DNA of 46,632 nt from Clostridia bacterium (GTDB taxonomy: Bacteria > Bacillota > Clostridia > Christensenellales > CAG-314): positions 1-46,632 of the forward strand of contig CAAGHL010000073.1 in the NCBI GenBank assembly GCA_900769665.1, in the 5' to 3' direction. Under the pieces are notes generated by a model, which had not been told where the DNA came from, made no database searches, and worked only from the letters and a program-made list of their open reading frames with translations. Numbering within the stretch: position 1 is the stretch's first letter; each line of letters opens with the position of its first letter. A program made the translations under genes and the position numbers. Of this stretch, positions 26,556-34,817 are shown piece after piece.

Positions 26556-29294
26556 TCAGTTGGTATTGCCTTTTTGTTCTTCTTTCTTTTGTTTCATTTC
26601 GCGGATGATTTCGTGCGGCCACTTGAACTTGAACTTACGTACGGCGATGTCGATAAGGAAGCAAACTATTGCCAGTATCATAAACAACCACCGCGGGTCA
26701 AATGTCTTGGGTATACTTGTAATAAATCCGTCGAATGCTCTTGCGGCGTCGAAATCTCCGTCGGCGGCGTTTTGTGCGTTACCGCCTGCGGCTTGAGCTA
26801 TTTGCGCCATGAGTGCGGCGCCCTTGGTAGCGTCCTCGTAGTAGGTGAACTCCTTGGAGTAGGAGAACACTCTGTACACCACCGTGCTTGCCAACACCGA
26901 GCCGTCGGCGGCAAGCTTTTGTATCGTGACTGCGTACACGCCGCCTTGACGGGTGTAAATGCTTGCACGGTTGAATCCGCTTGTTGCATCGGGTTGCGTA
27001 AGGGCAAAGTCGGTACTTTCGGCGATATCCGACTTCATGGCCAGCTTTTCGCCCTCTTTCAATTCCGTCTTGGTCTTGACGTTAAGGTTTGTGGAGAAGT
27101 TGTCGTCACGCATGGAAACGGTAATTTCCTTGGGACGTATGTCCTCCGTCGGGAATACTTTGTTTATTGCCGAGTACAGGAACTTTTGTCCCGTTTTGTC
27201 CGCCATAAACTTGGACGACCAATTGCCGTTTAGGTCGCACATAAAGCTGCCGACCGTGCCTGCGCCGTACTTCCACTCGGCATACACGGGTACGCCGTAG
27301 TCGCCGTACAGTACTTCAGTATCTTCGCGAGCTTTCGCGCCGTAGAATCCGTCAAGTACGGGCAACGTTTCGTTGCCGAGTATGCTTGCGTATGCGGAGT
27401 TGGCGTTTACTTTAGGGGTAAATTCCTTTTGTTCGACTTCCTTGATTTGCGGTACGCGAAGGTCGTTTTTGACTTGTTCGGTAAGGTCCTCCGGACCATC
27501 GACATTGTACCAATTGAGCTTACCTGCTTCGGTAAGGGAATCCCAGTCGTTTTCGGAGGGTCTATGTCCGCCCACTACAAGGAATGAGAATGTAACACCT
27601 TGATCGTAGTATGTTTCGATGTCTTTAGTTGATATCGCTACGTCGCCTGCAATACCGTCGGTAATGATGATGATGTGCATCTTTTCGATTACGCCGGTGC
27701 TGTTGAGGGACTTGAGGTTGTCTGCGGCGTATTCGATGGAGGGCGCAAAGTTTGTGCCTCCGCCGTTGTTGCCGATTTCGGAAATAGCCTTGCGAAGTTC
27801 AGACTGACGAGTGACGGGCAACGGTTTGGACGTAATGTTATCCGCGTCGTCTGACAACGTCATGATACCGCAGTAGTCGCGCTCGCTCAAACATGTCGGG
27901 TCGGAAATTATCGTCAACGCAGTATCCTTGGTGGGTTGTATGTACTCGTTCATACTACCGGAAATATCCAATATGACGTACAATCCGAGGGGCGGAGTGT
28001 AGTCGATGATCTGCACGGGAAGCATTTGTTGGTACAAACTGCCTTCCATGTCGTCGCGATTGTAGGAGTGCGCTACGTCGGGATCGCTTTCTGCGGTCTT
28101 TCTTTCGTTGCCGCCGACGGTAAACAGTCCGCCGCCGATGTCGTACACGTAGGAATTGAGCAACTTATCTAATCCTTCGTGTTTTTGCAAGTCGCTGTTG
28201 GAAACGTTGTTGAGTATTATTTCGTCGTATTGGCACAACTCGTCCAACGTTGTGGGCATTTCCGTCGAGCCGATGTATACAGTCTTGACTTGGTAATCCG
28301 CAAGCAGCTCTTTCAGTTTGGTAGATTCGCCGGCAAAGCCCTCGATGATGAGTACCTTGTCGAACTTGTTGAGCAACATGTAGGAGTACAGTTGGTTGTT
28401 TTGCGTAGCCGACTCGCTAGCCTCGGAAGTAAGCGTGAAGTTGAAGGTATGCAAACCTTCGCCGACAAGGGCGTGTTTGATCTCCACCACTTGTGTGCCG
28501 GGTTTGATTTCCGCAACCGTTTCCGAAGCAAGTTCGTTGTTGTCCGTCAAGGCAATCTTGGCGGAGATTGCTTTGCTAGAAGAGTTTGTCACCGTCAGTT
28601 TGAGGGGGAAAGTTTCGCTTTCGGCAACGTTGTAGTCGGGGGTTTCGCAAGATACGACGGAGAATACGTCGTCCTTGCTGTCGTTGGGTCTCAGGCAGAC
28701 GGTATCCACCTTGATACCTTCCGCCACGGCGTTACGTACGGCGGACATTGCGTTGCCGTCCGTTTCAAAGCCGTCGCTAACAATGATTATCTTTGCCGAT
28801 TGTTTGTTGTTAAACAAGCTTGCGGCGTAGGTGACCGCCTCGGCAATATCGGTAGCCTCGATGTCCGGTTGCTGGGTTTCGGCGTTGTATGCGTCCAACA
28901 CCGCACCGATGTCGTTGGAAAGGTCGGCAACCAACTTGTAGTCGTAACCGAATGAAACAATGCCTATCTTGAAGGCGTTGGGGTCGGTCATCATTACTAC
29001 GTCTTTGACATATTCGTCCTTCGATGTTTTTTGCTGTTCGGTACTGTAGGAGTTGTCCACAACGAGGATAATCTCGTTTTGGTCATTGTACACTTCGTAT
29101 TGCAACGTAACGTTGGCAAGTACGGCAACGCACAAAACGGTCACAAGCAAGTGCATTACCATGGAAACCACTCTGTTGCGCGTACGTCTGTATTTCTTGG
29201 CTACTCGAAAGTAGGTAAACAACGTCAGCGCAACGGCAGGAATCAATAACAACCACAGCCAAGGATGAACGCAGTTTATTTTGAGGTTAAACAT
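26556..29294 (-). CDS. Membrane protein with two VWA domains and a GATase1-like segment
   Basis: This encodes 912 residues. Helices lie at about 11-30 and 44-62. The first VWA domain (about 74-205) has a complete metal site: D80-x-S82-x-S84, Thr148 and Asp174. A beta domain follows. A segment at about 310-400 (KVLIIEG, DEIILNNV, DIGGGLFTVGG) resembles the glutamine-amidotransferase-like fold often found in these proteins. A second VWA domain (about 436-620) has D443-x-S445-G-S447, Thr514 and Asp546. A C-terminal helix (about 870-890) precedes a Lys-rich tail. It lies one base after the BatA-like gene, with AAGGAGG 9 bases upstream, so the two are tightly coupled. VWA partners of MoxR ATPases are thought to take part in protein assembly. 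Confidence 0.88.
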   Translation of the reverse strand: MFNLKINCVHPWLWLLLIPAVALTLFTYFRVAKKYRRTRNRVVSMVMHLLVTVLCVAVLANVTLQYEVYNDQNEIILVVDNSYSTEQQKTSKDEYVKDVVMMTDPNAFKIGIVSFGYDYKLVADLSNDIGAVLDAYNAETQQPDIEATDIAEAVTYAASLFNNKQSAKIIIVSDGFETDGNAMSAVRNAVAEGIKVDTVCLRPNDSKDDVFSVVSCETPDYNVAESETFPLKLTVTNSSSKAISAKIALTDNNELASETVAEIKPGTQVVEIKHALVGEGLHTFNFTLTSEASESATQNNQLYSYMLLNKFDKVLIIEGFAGESTKLKELLADYQVKTVYIGSTEMPTTLDELCQYDEIILNNVSNSDLQKHEGLDKLLNSYVYDIGGGLFTVGGNERKTAESDPDVAHSYNRDDMEGSLYQQMLPVQIIDYTPPLGLYVILDISGSMNEYIQPTKDTALTIISDPTCLSERDYCGIMTLSDDADNITSKPLPVTRQSELRKAISEIGNNGGGTNFAPSIEYAADNLKSLNSTGVIEKMHIIIITDGIAGDVAISTKDIETYYDQGVTFSFLVVGGHRPSENDWDSLTEAGKLNWYNVDGPEDLTEQVKNDLRVPQIKEVEQKEFTPKVNANSAYASILGNETLPVLDGFYGAKAREDTEVLYGDYGVPVYAEWKYGAGTVGSFMCDLNGNWSSKFMADKTGQKFLYSAINKVFPTEDIRPKEITVSMRDDNFSTNLNVKTKTELKEGEKLAMKSDIAESTDFALTQPDATSGFNRASIYTRQGGVYAVTIQKLAADGSVLASTVVYRVFSYSKEFTYYEDATKGAALMAQIAQAAGGNAQNAADGDFDAARAFDGFITSIPKTFDPRWLFMILAIVCFLIDIAVRKFKFKWPHEIIREMKQKKEEQKGNTN

Positions 29295-29295
29295 A

Positions 29296-31254
29296 TTAGC
29301 TGCCCTCCTTGATGTGCAACAACCATTCCGCTATCGACAATACAAACAATGCTATTGCCAAGTACAGCAAAAGGTCATCATACCACTCCCTAACTATCGG
29401 AGTGTACTCGGGATTGTCCAGTACGGCTTCCACGCGGGAAATGTTACTTTCCGACGAGTCGACGCGTACGTAGAAATTCTCGATAAGAGTTTTGTCGCCA
29501 AGCAAGTTTTGCACCACGGTGTAGGTACCGGGGGCGGAAGCCGTCACTTTGGCAGGGAACTCGGAGTAGGATTGCTTTTCTCCGTCGGCGGAGGTAACAT
29601 CCAACGAGGAGCCGCGCGCGTTTAGCGTTACTTCGTCGTTGACGGCGTAGTCGTACTTTTCAAACGTTTGCGGGAAGAAGTAGGACAAAGCGTTGTTCAT
29701 CATTATCGGGAAGAACATGCTTATACCCATGTTGGACTTGTTGATACTAAACGTCATTACGGCTATCTTGGTATCGACGGTGTTTTTGACAAAGAACACG
29801 GGGTTACCTTGGTAGTTTAGCAATACGTCGTAGTCAAACAGCGAGCTTTCGTCCACCTGCGTGTATTCGGTAACCTTGATTGCCGAAGACTCGATGTATT
29901 TCATTATCGGGTGGGATGCATTTACGACGGACAACGGTTCGCCGTCGGTGTCGCTCGGGTTGGTGATTGTGATACGTCGTTTGATGGAGAAGCCCGCATT
30001 TGCCGGTTTGTCGGGGTCTAGCAGGAACAAAACTCCGTCGCTAGGCAATCTGTCGGGTACCTTATGCTCGAAGATGTACACGTCGTAACCGCTAAGTTCC
30101 GGTTCGCCGCCCTCGGGGATAACCCTCAACTCGATGTCCATCAAGTGTTGCTTCGCCCATTCGTCGCGGATGGCGATGATGATATTGCGGAAGAAAACGT
30201 TGGGTTTTGTACTGTAGTACTGTATACGCACCTTGGGCATCGTGCCGCCGTATACGTAAAACTCGTTGTCGGTGGAAATGCTACCGCCTTCCGTATCGTC
30301 GACGTAAAACCGCACGTAGTCGTAGGAGAATACCTTTTGGTTTTCGTTGAGGATGACAAACTGAGTATTGTCGTCGTGCTTGCTCATGCTGTAGGTGAAG
30401 ATTACAGTAAAGGTTTCGTCGTCGCGGCAATCCACTTCGGCAGTAGGCAATCTCATAGAGGCTTCGCCGCCGTTGGCTTTGCCCACTTCGCCTTTGAGCA
30501 ACACGTTTTGGTCCTTGCCGTAGCAAGCCACGTCCACCTCGAAGGTGTAGAAACCGTCGGAGAAGGAAGTGCGCACGTCAAGTATAGCCGTGTTCCACTC
30601 GCCGTTACTCTTGTTTTTGTCCACCTTGCTCATGTTGTACACCGTCACTCTACCGCTGTTGCCGTAGGTAGTGTCGGTAAAGAAGCACACTTCTGCGTCC
30701 TGCTTGTCTTGCAACACTTCAAATGCGATGTCCATTGCGCCGTCCACGTCGGCAACGCCGTAGGAACACCTAAGCTCGTCCAACACCGTACCCAATGTAC
30801 CCTTGTCGGTGCAGTCGGACAGCAACAGTTTGGACTCGGTATCCGCCGAAACCAACGTGATTGTGCCGCCTTGGTCGATGGCGTTGTCGGCAAGATTGCG
30901 GATTTCGTCCACGGCGCGTTGGTAGCGCGTCACGCCCTCGAACTCGGAGCGCATGCTTGCCGAAGCGTCCAACACGATGATTTTGTCCGGGCCCGTCTTT
31001 TCCACAGGACGGACAAGTACGGGGTTGGCAAGGATAAATACCGCCGCGCAAATCATTAGCACTTGACAAATAAGCAAAAGAATGTGTCTAAGCTTACTAA
31101 TCGGAATATTCTTCTTTTTGTATTTTAGGCTGAGTTTCCAAATATACGTACTGGATATGTACTTGTTTTGGTAGTTAGGTTTGAGGAGGTAAATTACTAA
31201 CCAAATTACCAATCCCAACAAACCTATCAGCCCCAACGGCGTCAATAATCTCAT
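29296..31254 (-). CDS. BatA-like VWA membrane protein
   Basis: This encodes 652 residues. The N terminus matches the BatA family: PLGLIGLLGLVIWLVIYLLKP, a strand and a second helix (about 57-80). A VWA domain (about 90-250) follows with D96-x-S98-x-S100 and Asp194 (FFTDT). Then come a long beta-rich extracytoplasmic part and a C-terminal helix (about 627-645). The ATG at 31252-31254 overlaps the stop of the DUF58 gene in an ATGA arrangement, which fixes the start and implies coupled translation. BatA proteins form membrane complexes with MoxR ATPases, and the substrate here is not known. Confidence 0.88.
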   Translation of the reverse strand: MRLLTPLGLIGLLGLVIWLVIYLLKPNYQNKYISSTYIWKLSLKYKKKNIPISKLRHILLLICQVLMICAAVFILANPVLVRPVEKTGPDKIIVLDASASMRSEFEGVTRYQRAVDEIRNLADNAIDQGGTITLVSADTESKLLLSDCTDKGTLGTVLDELRCSYGVADVDGAMDIAFEVLQDKQDAEVCFFTDTTYGNSGRVTVYNMSKVDKNKSNGEWNTAILDVRTSFSDGFYTFEVDVACYGKDQNVLLKGEVGKANGGEASMRLPTAEVDCRDDETFTVIFTYSMSKHDDNTQFVILNENQKVFSYDYVRFYVDDTEGGSISTDNEFYVYGGTMPKVRIQYYSTKPNVFFRNIIIAIRDEWAKQHLMDIELRVIPEGGEPELSGYDVYIFEHKVPDRLPSDGVLFLLDPDKPANAGFSIKRRITITNPSDTDGEPLSVVNASHPIMKYIESSAIKVTEYTQVDESSLFDYDVLLNYQGNPVFFVKNTVDTKIAVMTFSINKSNMGISMFFPIMMNNALSYFFPQTFEKYDYAVNDEVTLNARGSSLDVTSADGEKQSYSEFPAKVTASAPGTYTVVQNLLGDKTLIENFYVRVDSSESNISRVEAVLDNPEYTPIVREWYDDLLLYLAIALFVLSIAEWLLHIKEGS

Positions 31255-32150
31255 TCCATTATACCTACGTTCATCAGTTGTCCGAAAACGGCTTTTTCTA
31301 TCGGAGTGTCCGTCGTTACGGAAATAAAATCGCAATCGCGAGAGCGGCAGAAAGTCTTCATGTCGTCAAGGAAATCCTTAAGCGCCATTTGGTAGGCTTC
31401 CAACGCTCCGCGCGTTATTCTCATTTTTATGTTTCTTTCGTCGGTAATGTCTTCCGACTCGGAGTCGATAAGCGTTACGCGACCCGTATAGGAGGGGTCG
31501 ACGTCTTCCGGGGTCATCACCTGCACCAATGCGACGTGTCGCTTTTTGTAGCACAGGTAGTCCACTGCTTTTTTCCAATTGCTTTCGGTGAAGAAATCGG
31601 ATACGATGACGGTAATACCGTCGTTTGTTCCTTGGTCGTCGCAACCGAGGATGGCTTTTTCTATGTCGGTGTCGCCGTCGAAGTTCAACTTTTCCATCTC
31701 GCCGACGGCGCCGAAGAAGGGCGTTTTGCCTACGATCGTGCCGTAGGGATTGGTAGCTTTGTCACCTTGCATAAAATACAACGACAGCTTGTCCATGTTG
31801 TGCACCGACAAAAATCCGAGTGCGGCGGCAAAAGCCATTGCATACATTGCCTTGGACGGCTCCGGCTTTGCCATGGACGCCGAACAATCGAGGAAAATCC
31901 TCGTGTGCATTTGCCTTTCGTCGGTAAACAGCTTTAGGAAGTACTTTTCGAAACGGCTGTACAGGTTCCAGTCGATACGACGGATGTCGTCGCCCAACAT
32001 ATATTCGCGGAAATCGGCAAACTCCACCGTTTGCCCGTAAGTTTTGACAAGATGCTTTCCTCCGAAAAATCCGCCGAGGCTTGTCTTTACGTTTAGCGCG
32101 GATGTCTCCAACCGAGCGAAAAAGTCATTGTTTAAGTAAGGTATTTTCAT
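31251..32150 (-). CDS. DUF58 (VWA-like) protein, partner of MoxR
   Basis: This 299-residue soluble protein carries the DUF58 signature GDDIRRIDWNLYSRF (53-67), followed by a VWA-like metal site D88-C-S90-A-S92 (RIFLDCSASM) and a later VIVSDFF strand. DUF58 proteins are nearly always encoded next to MoxR-type ATPases and are thought to act as their adaptors. The ribosome binding site is weak. The gene follows the moxR-type gene after 185 bases with several hairpins and overlaps the next gene by 4 bases. Confidence 0.92.
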   Translation of the reverse strand: MKIPYLNNDFFARLETSALNVKTSLGGFFGGKHLVKTYGQTVEFADFREYMLGDDIRRIDWNLYSRFEKYFLKLFTDERQMHTRIFLDCSASMAKPEPSKAMYAMAFAAALGFLSVHNMDKLSLYFMQGDKATNPYGTIVGKTPFFGAVGEMEKLNFDGDTDIEKAILGCDDQGTNDGITVIVSDFFTESNWKKAVDYLCYKKRHVALVQVMTPEDVDPSYTGRVTLIDSESEDITDERNIKMRITRGALEAYQMALKDFLDDMKTFCRSRDCDFISVTTDTPIEKAVFGQLMNVGIME

Positions 32151-32197
32151 AAGTTCGTCTACTTTCAGTCCGTTCTAACTAAGTTACAACTACGCTT

Positions 32198-32280
32198 TAT
32201 CAAGGCATTGATATAACATTCGTTATAATGCTTTATACACGCCAAAGACGCACCCGCTCGGTTGCCCGAGGAAGTGCGTC
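32198..32280 (-). other. Hairpin-rich spacer between the MoxR and DUF58 genes
   Basis: There are three inverted repeats. The first has outer 7-bp arms (32247-32253 with 32274-32280) enclosing a 5-bp stem (32257-32261 with 32266-32270). The second is a perfect 6-bp stem (32212-32217 with 32222-32227). The third is a perfect 6-bp stem (32198-32203 with 32208-32213) that overlaps the second by two bases, so the two exclude each other. I found no convincing promoter here. A processing site or a switch-like element are both possible. Confidence 0.5.
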
Positions 32281-32335
32281 GTAGGCATCATACAAACATA
32301 TATTTTTGCAAGGTTTCAGTCGATTGCTTGCTTTG

Positions 32336-33337
32336 TTACTTTACGCTCACTTTGAATCTCTTTGCAACTTCTTCCACGATTTCAGCCACGATTTGGTCTG
32401 CGCTGACCTTTTCGGCAACCGCTTCGAAGTTGAGCTTCATACGGTGACGCAACACGGGGTAAGCCAACTCGTTGAGATCGCTGTAAGCTACGTTGAAACG
32501 ACCTTTCATTAGTGCCTTTACCTTGGCTGCGGAGATAAGTGCCTGTCCGGCACGAGGGCTTGCGCCCAAACGCACGTACTTTTTGGCGGCTTCGGCGGCA
32601 CATTCGCTGTCGGCGTGAGTTGCCGCACACAGCGTCATTGCGTAGCGAAGTACTTCCTGCGCGACGGGGATTTGGTTTGCCGTTTCGCGCATTTGCAACA
32701 GTTGCTCTCCCGTACAAGCAGGTTCGGCAACTTCCGCCATGGTCTTTTGCGTCATGGTGACGATGTTCATCAAGTCGTCAAGACTGGGGTTGGGTACCAC
32801 TAGTTTGAACATGAAGCGGTCCATTTGCGCTTCGGGCAACGGGTAGGTACCGTCTTGCTCGACGGGGTTTTGTGTAGCAAGTACGAAGAACGGCTCCTTC
32901 ATCTTGCGCGAAACGCCCATTACCGTAACGGTGTGCTCCTGCATGGCTTCCAACAATGCCGATTGCGTTTTAGGCGTGGCACGGTTGATTTCGTCAGCAA
33001 GAATAATGTTGCTGAACACGGGACCGGGTTGGAACTGGAATGTGGAATTGCCTTGTTCGTCCTTGACGATGATGTTGGTACCCGTAACGTCTGCAGGCAT
33101 CAAGTCCGGGGTGAACTGAATACGCGAGAAAGGCAACGAGAACACTCTGCCGAGCGTACGTACCAATCTTGTTTTACCTACTCCGGGCACGCCTTCCAAA
33201 AGCACGTTACCGCCTGCAATCATTGCGATGATCGTACCTTCGACGACTTCGTTTTGCCCGATGACGTCGCGTCTGATTTGTGTAAAAATGTTTTCGCACT
33301 GAGTGCTAAACTGCTTTATGCTTTCTTCTGTTACCAT
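32336..33337 (-). CDS. MoxR-family AAA+ ATPase
   Basis: From the ATG at 33335-33337 this gives 333 residues. Walker A is EGVPGVGKT (48-56), Walker B is ILADE (112-116), sensor 1 is Asn157 (LATQNPVE) and EAQMDRF (169-175) is the family hallmark. MoxR ATPases act as chaperone-like machines that work with DUF58 and VWA proteins to mature or activate others. The start is ambiguous. AAGGAG lies 11 bases before the ATG but only 5 bases before an in-frame TTG two codons earlier (33341-33343). The gene follows the 421-residue membrane protein gene. Confidence 0.95.
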   Translation of the reverse strand: MVTEESIKQFSTQCENIFTQIRRDVIGQNEVVEGTIIAMIAGGNVLLEGVPGVGKTRLVRTLGRVFSLPFSRIQFTPDLMPADVTGTNIIVKDEQGNSTFQFQPGPVFSNIILADEINRATPKTQSALLEAMQEHTVTVMGVSRKMKEPFFVLATQNPVEQDGTYPLPEAQMDRFMFKLVVPNPSLDDLMNIVTMTQKTMAEVAEPACTGEQLLQMRETANQIPVAQEVLRYAMTLCAATHADSECAAEAAKKYVRLGASPRAGQALISAAKVKALMKGRFNVAYSDLNELAYPVLRHRMKLNFEAVAEKVSADQIVAEIVEEVAKRFKVSVK

Positions 33338-33404
33338 GACCAAATAAACTCCTTGTTGTCAATGCGTTTGTATGTTGTATGTTTTTTTGTATTTGCTTTT
33401 GGAG

Positions 33405-33441
33405 TTAGCCGCCACCACTGCGCAAGTTAAGCGGCGGCTAA
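33405..33441 (-). other. Intercistronic hairpin upstream of the MoxR gene
   Basis: A perfect 9-bp inverted repeat (33405-33413 with 33433-33441) encloses a 19-base loop. It lies just after the stop of the 421-residue membrane protein gene. No U run follows on the minus strand, so it is probably not a full terminator. Confidence 0.5.
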
Positions 33442-33455
33442 TGCACTCACTAAAA

Positions 33456-34721
33456 TTAGTTAAGCAAATCGTAGTAGCGTTGGATGAAATCCAAGATGTA
33501 ATCGGGCACTTTTTCACCGTTTGCTTCGTACTGTTTGGCTAGTTCCATGTACTCTTCCAAACGAGTTTTGTAGTCGGTGTTGCCGTCGATGATGTTGTTG
33601 TTGTCCTTGTTCGAGCTCGAAGGATCGCTAGGCTCGCCGTCTTCGTCTTTTTTATTGCTGTCGTTTTTGGGATCACTCGGATTTTGATCCTTCTTGTCGT
33701 CTTGGTCCGGGTTACCGTCTTTCGGTGCGTCCTCTTCGCCCATATTTTCGTTCATACCGTCGCCGGGTTCGTACTCGCCATCACCGCCGAGTTGTCCGAA
33801 ATACGCAGCCACGATGATGGTCAGTTTTCCGTCGACGCCCTTGACGTAAAAGTATCCGCTTTCCTCGTCGAAAGCAATCGTTGCGCCTTTACCGAATTCC
33901 TCGACAATCTTTTCGTCGAAATTCTCACCGTTGATTTCAAACACATATGTGCCTTTGAACACGTCTTCGTCCACGAAAACGGATTCTTCGATACGGTAGG
34001 GATCTTCCGAACCGTCGCACCAACAGACAAACCCCCATTCGGGATCGCTTACGGCAAGTACCGCTTCGCCGTTTTCTCCGACGGCTACAAGTTGTTCGTC
34101 CATGCCCTCGATCATTCCGCCGACACCTTCTTCGTCACAAGGTTCGAGAGAAATCATATCCTTTCGATAAATCTTGGAGATGTATCTAATCGTGTAGTAA
34201 CTCTCGGGGTTAAACTTGTCGTCAATTATATCGTTACCGCCCGCGATAACGCCATTGTTTGCCAACGCGGTAACCGTCGTCATAGAACCGACGCAGACAA
34301 AAGACACAATCAACAGTACAAGAAGTGTTTTGGAAAGCACGATCTTGACGTTTTTCGGGTCGATTTTTGCCAAAGCTTGTTTGGCGTCCTCACGTTGACG
34401 CATTGCAATGTACGACTCGTCGTTTTGCAATTCGTTCATTGTGAGCAAACGTTCTTCCAGTCCCAAGGAGTCCAAACGTTTGGCGATTGCCTTTGTGTCG
34501 GGACGGAAAAACAAAAAGTATAACGACGGGACAAGCGCGGCGAATACGCCTACGCTGATGCCTGCCGACAGCCAGTATCTTTTGATACCGACAAACCAGA
34601 ATGCCAAAAGGATGACCGTTTCCACAAACAATGCGATAGTCAATGCAAGCAAAAACGACTTCAACAGTCCTTCGCCTGCGAGCTTTTTGTAGTATTTTTG
34701 GAATACACTTTCTTTACTCAT
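33456..34721 (-). CDS. Three-pass membrane protein with an acidic linker, in the MoxR/VWA cluster
   Basis: This encodes 421 residues. There are hydrophobic segments at about 21-44, 50-72 and 129-150. Between the second and third is a cytoplasmic part with AIAKRLDSLGLEERLLTMNEL, a pattern seen in DUF4175-like proteins that accompany MoxR/BatA clusters. The remainder lies outside the membrane: a beta-rich part, a long Asp/Lys/Ser/Asn low-complexity linker (about 325-380) and a short helical end (DYILDFIQRYYDLLN). No enzyme motif was seen. AGGAGG lies 4 bases before the ATG. Its position between the giant lipoprotein gene and the ATPase suggests it belongs to the same complex. Confidence 0.85.
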   Translation of the reverse strand: MSKESVFQKYYKKLAGEGLLKSFLLALTIALFVETVILLAFWFVGIKRYWLSAGISVGVFAALVPSLYFLFFRPDTKAIAKRLDSLGLEERLLTMNELQNDESYIAMRQREDAKQALAKIDPKNVKIVLSKTLLVLLIVSFVCVGSMTTVTALANNGVIAGGNDIIDDKFNPESYYTIRYISKIYRKDMISLEPCDEEGVGGMIEGMDEQLVAVGENGEAVLAVSDPEWGFVCWCDGSEDPYRIEESVFVDEDVFKGTYVFEINGENFDEKIVEEFGKGATIAFDEESGYFYVKGVDGKLTIIVAAYFGQLGGDGEYEPGDGMNENMGEEDAPKDGNPDQDDKKDQNPSDPKNDSNKKDEDGEPSDPSSSNKDNNNIIDGNTDYKTRLEEYMELAKQYEANGEKVPDYILDFIQRYYDLLN

Positions 34722-34739
34722 AGCTCCTCCTAAAACGCA

Positions 34740-34780
34740 CCGAACCGAGTGCCGCCTTTTACGGCGCCATTCGGTTTCGG
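34740..34780 (-). terminator. Long hairpin after the giant LRR gene, possibly a partial terminator
   Basis: On the minus strand CCGAAACCGA pairs with TCGGTTCGG across an internal loop and a short inner GCC/GGC stem. Four U residues follow a few bases later (TGCGTTTT). The U tract is weak, and the ribosome binding site of the next gene begins right after it. This suggests reduced rather than abolished expression of the downstream MoxR/VWA genes. Confidence 0.45.
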
Positions 34781-34817
34781 TTTGTTTGTTATTGCTTTGC
34801 TGCTAATCTAAATAATT

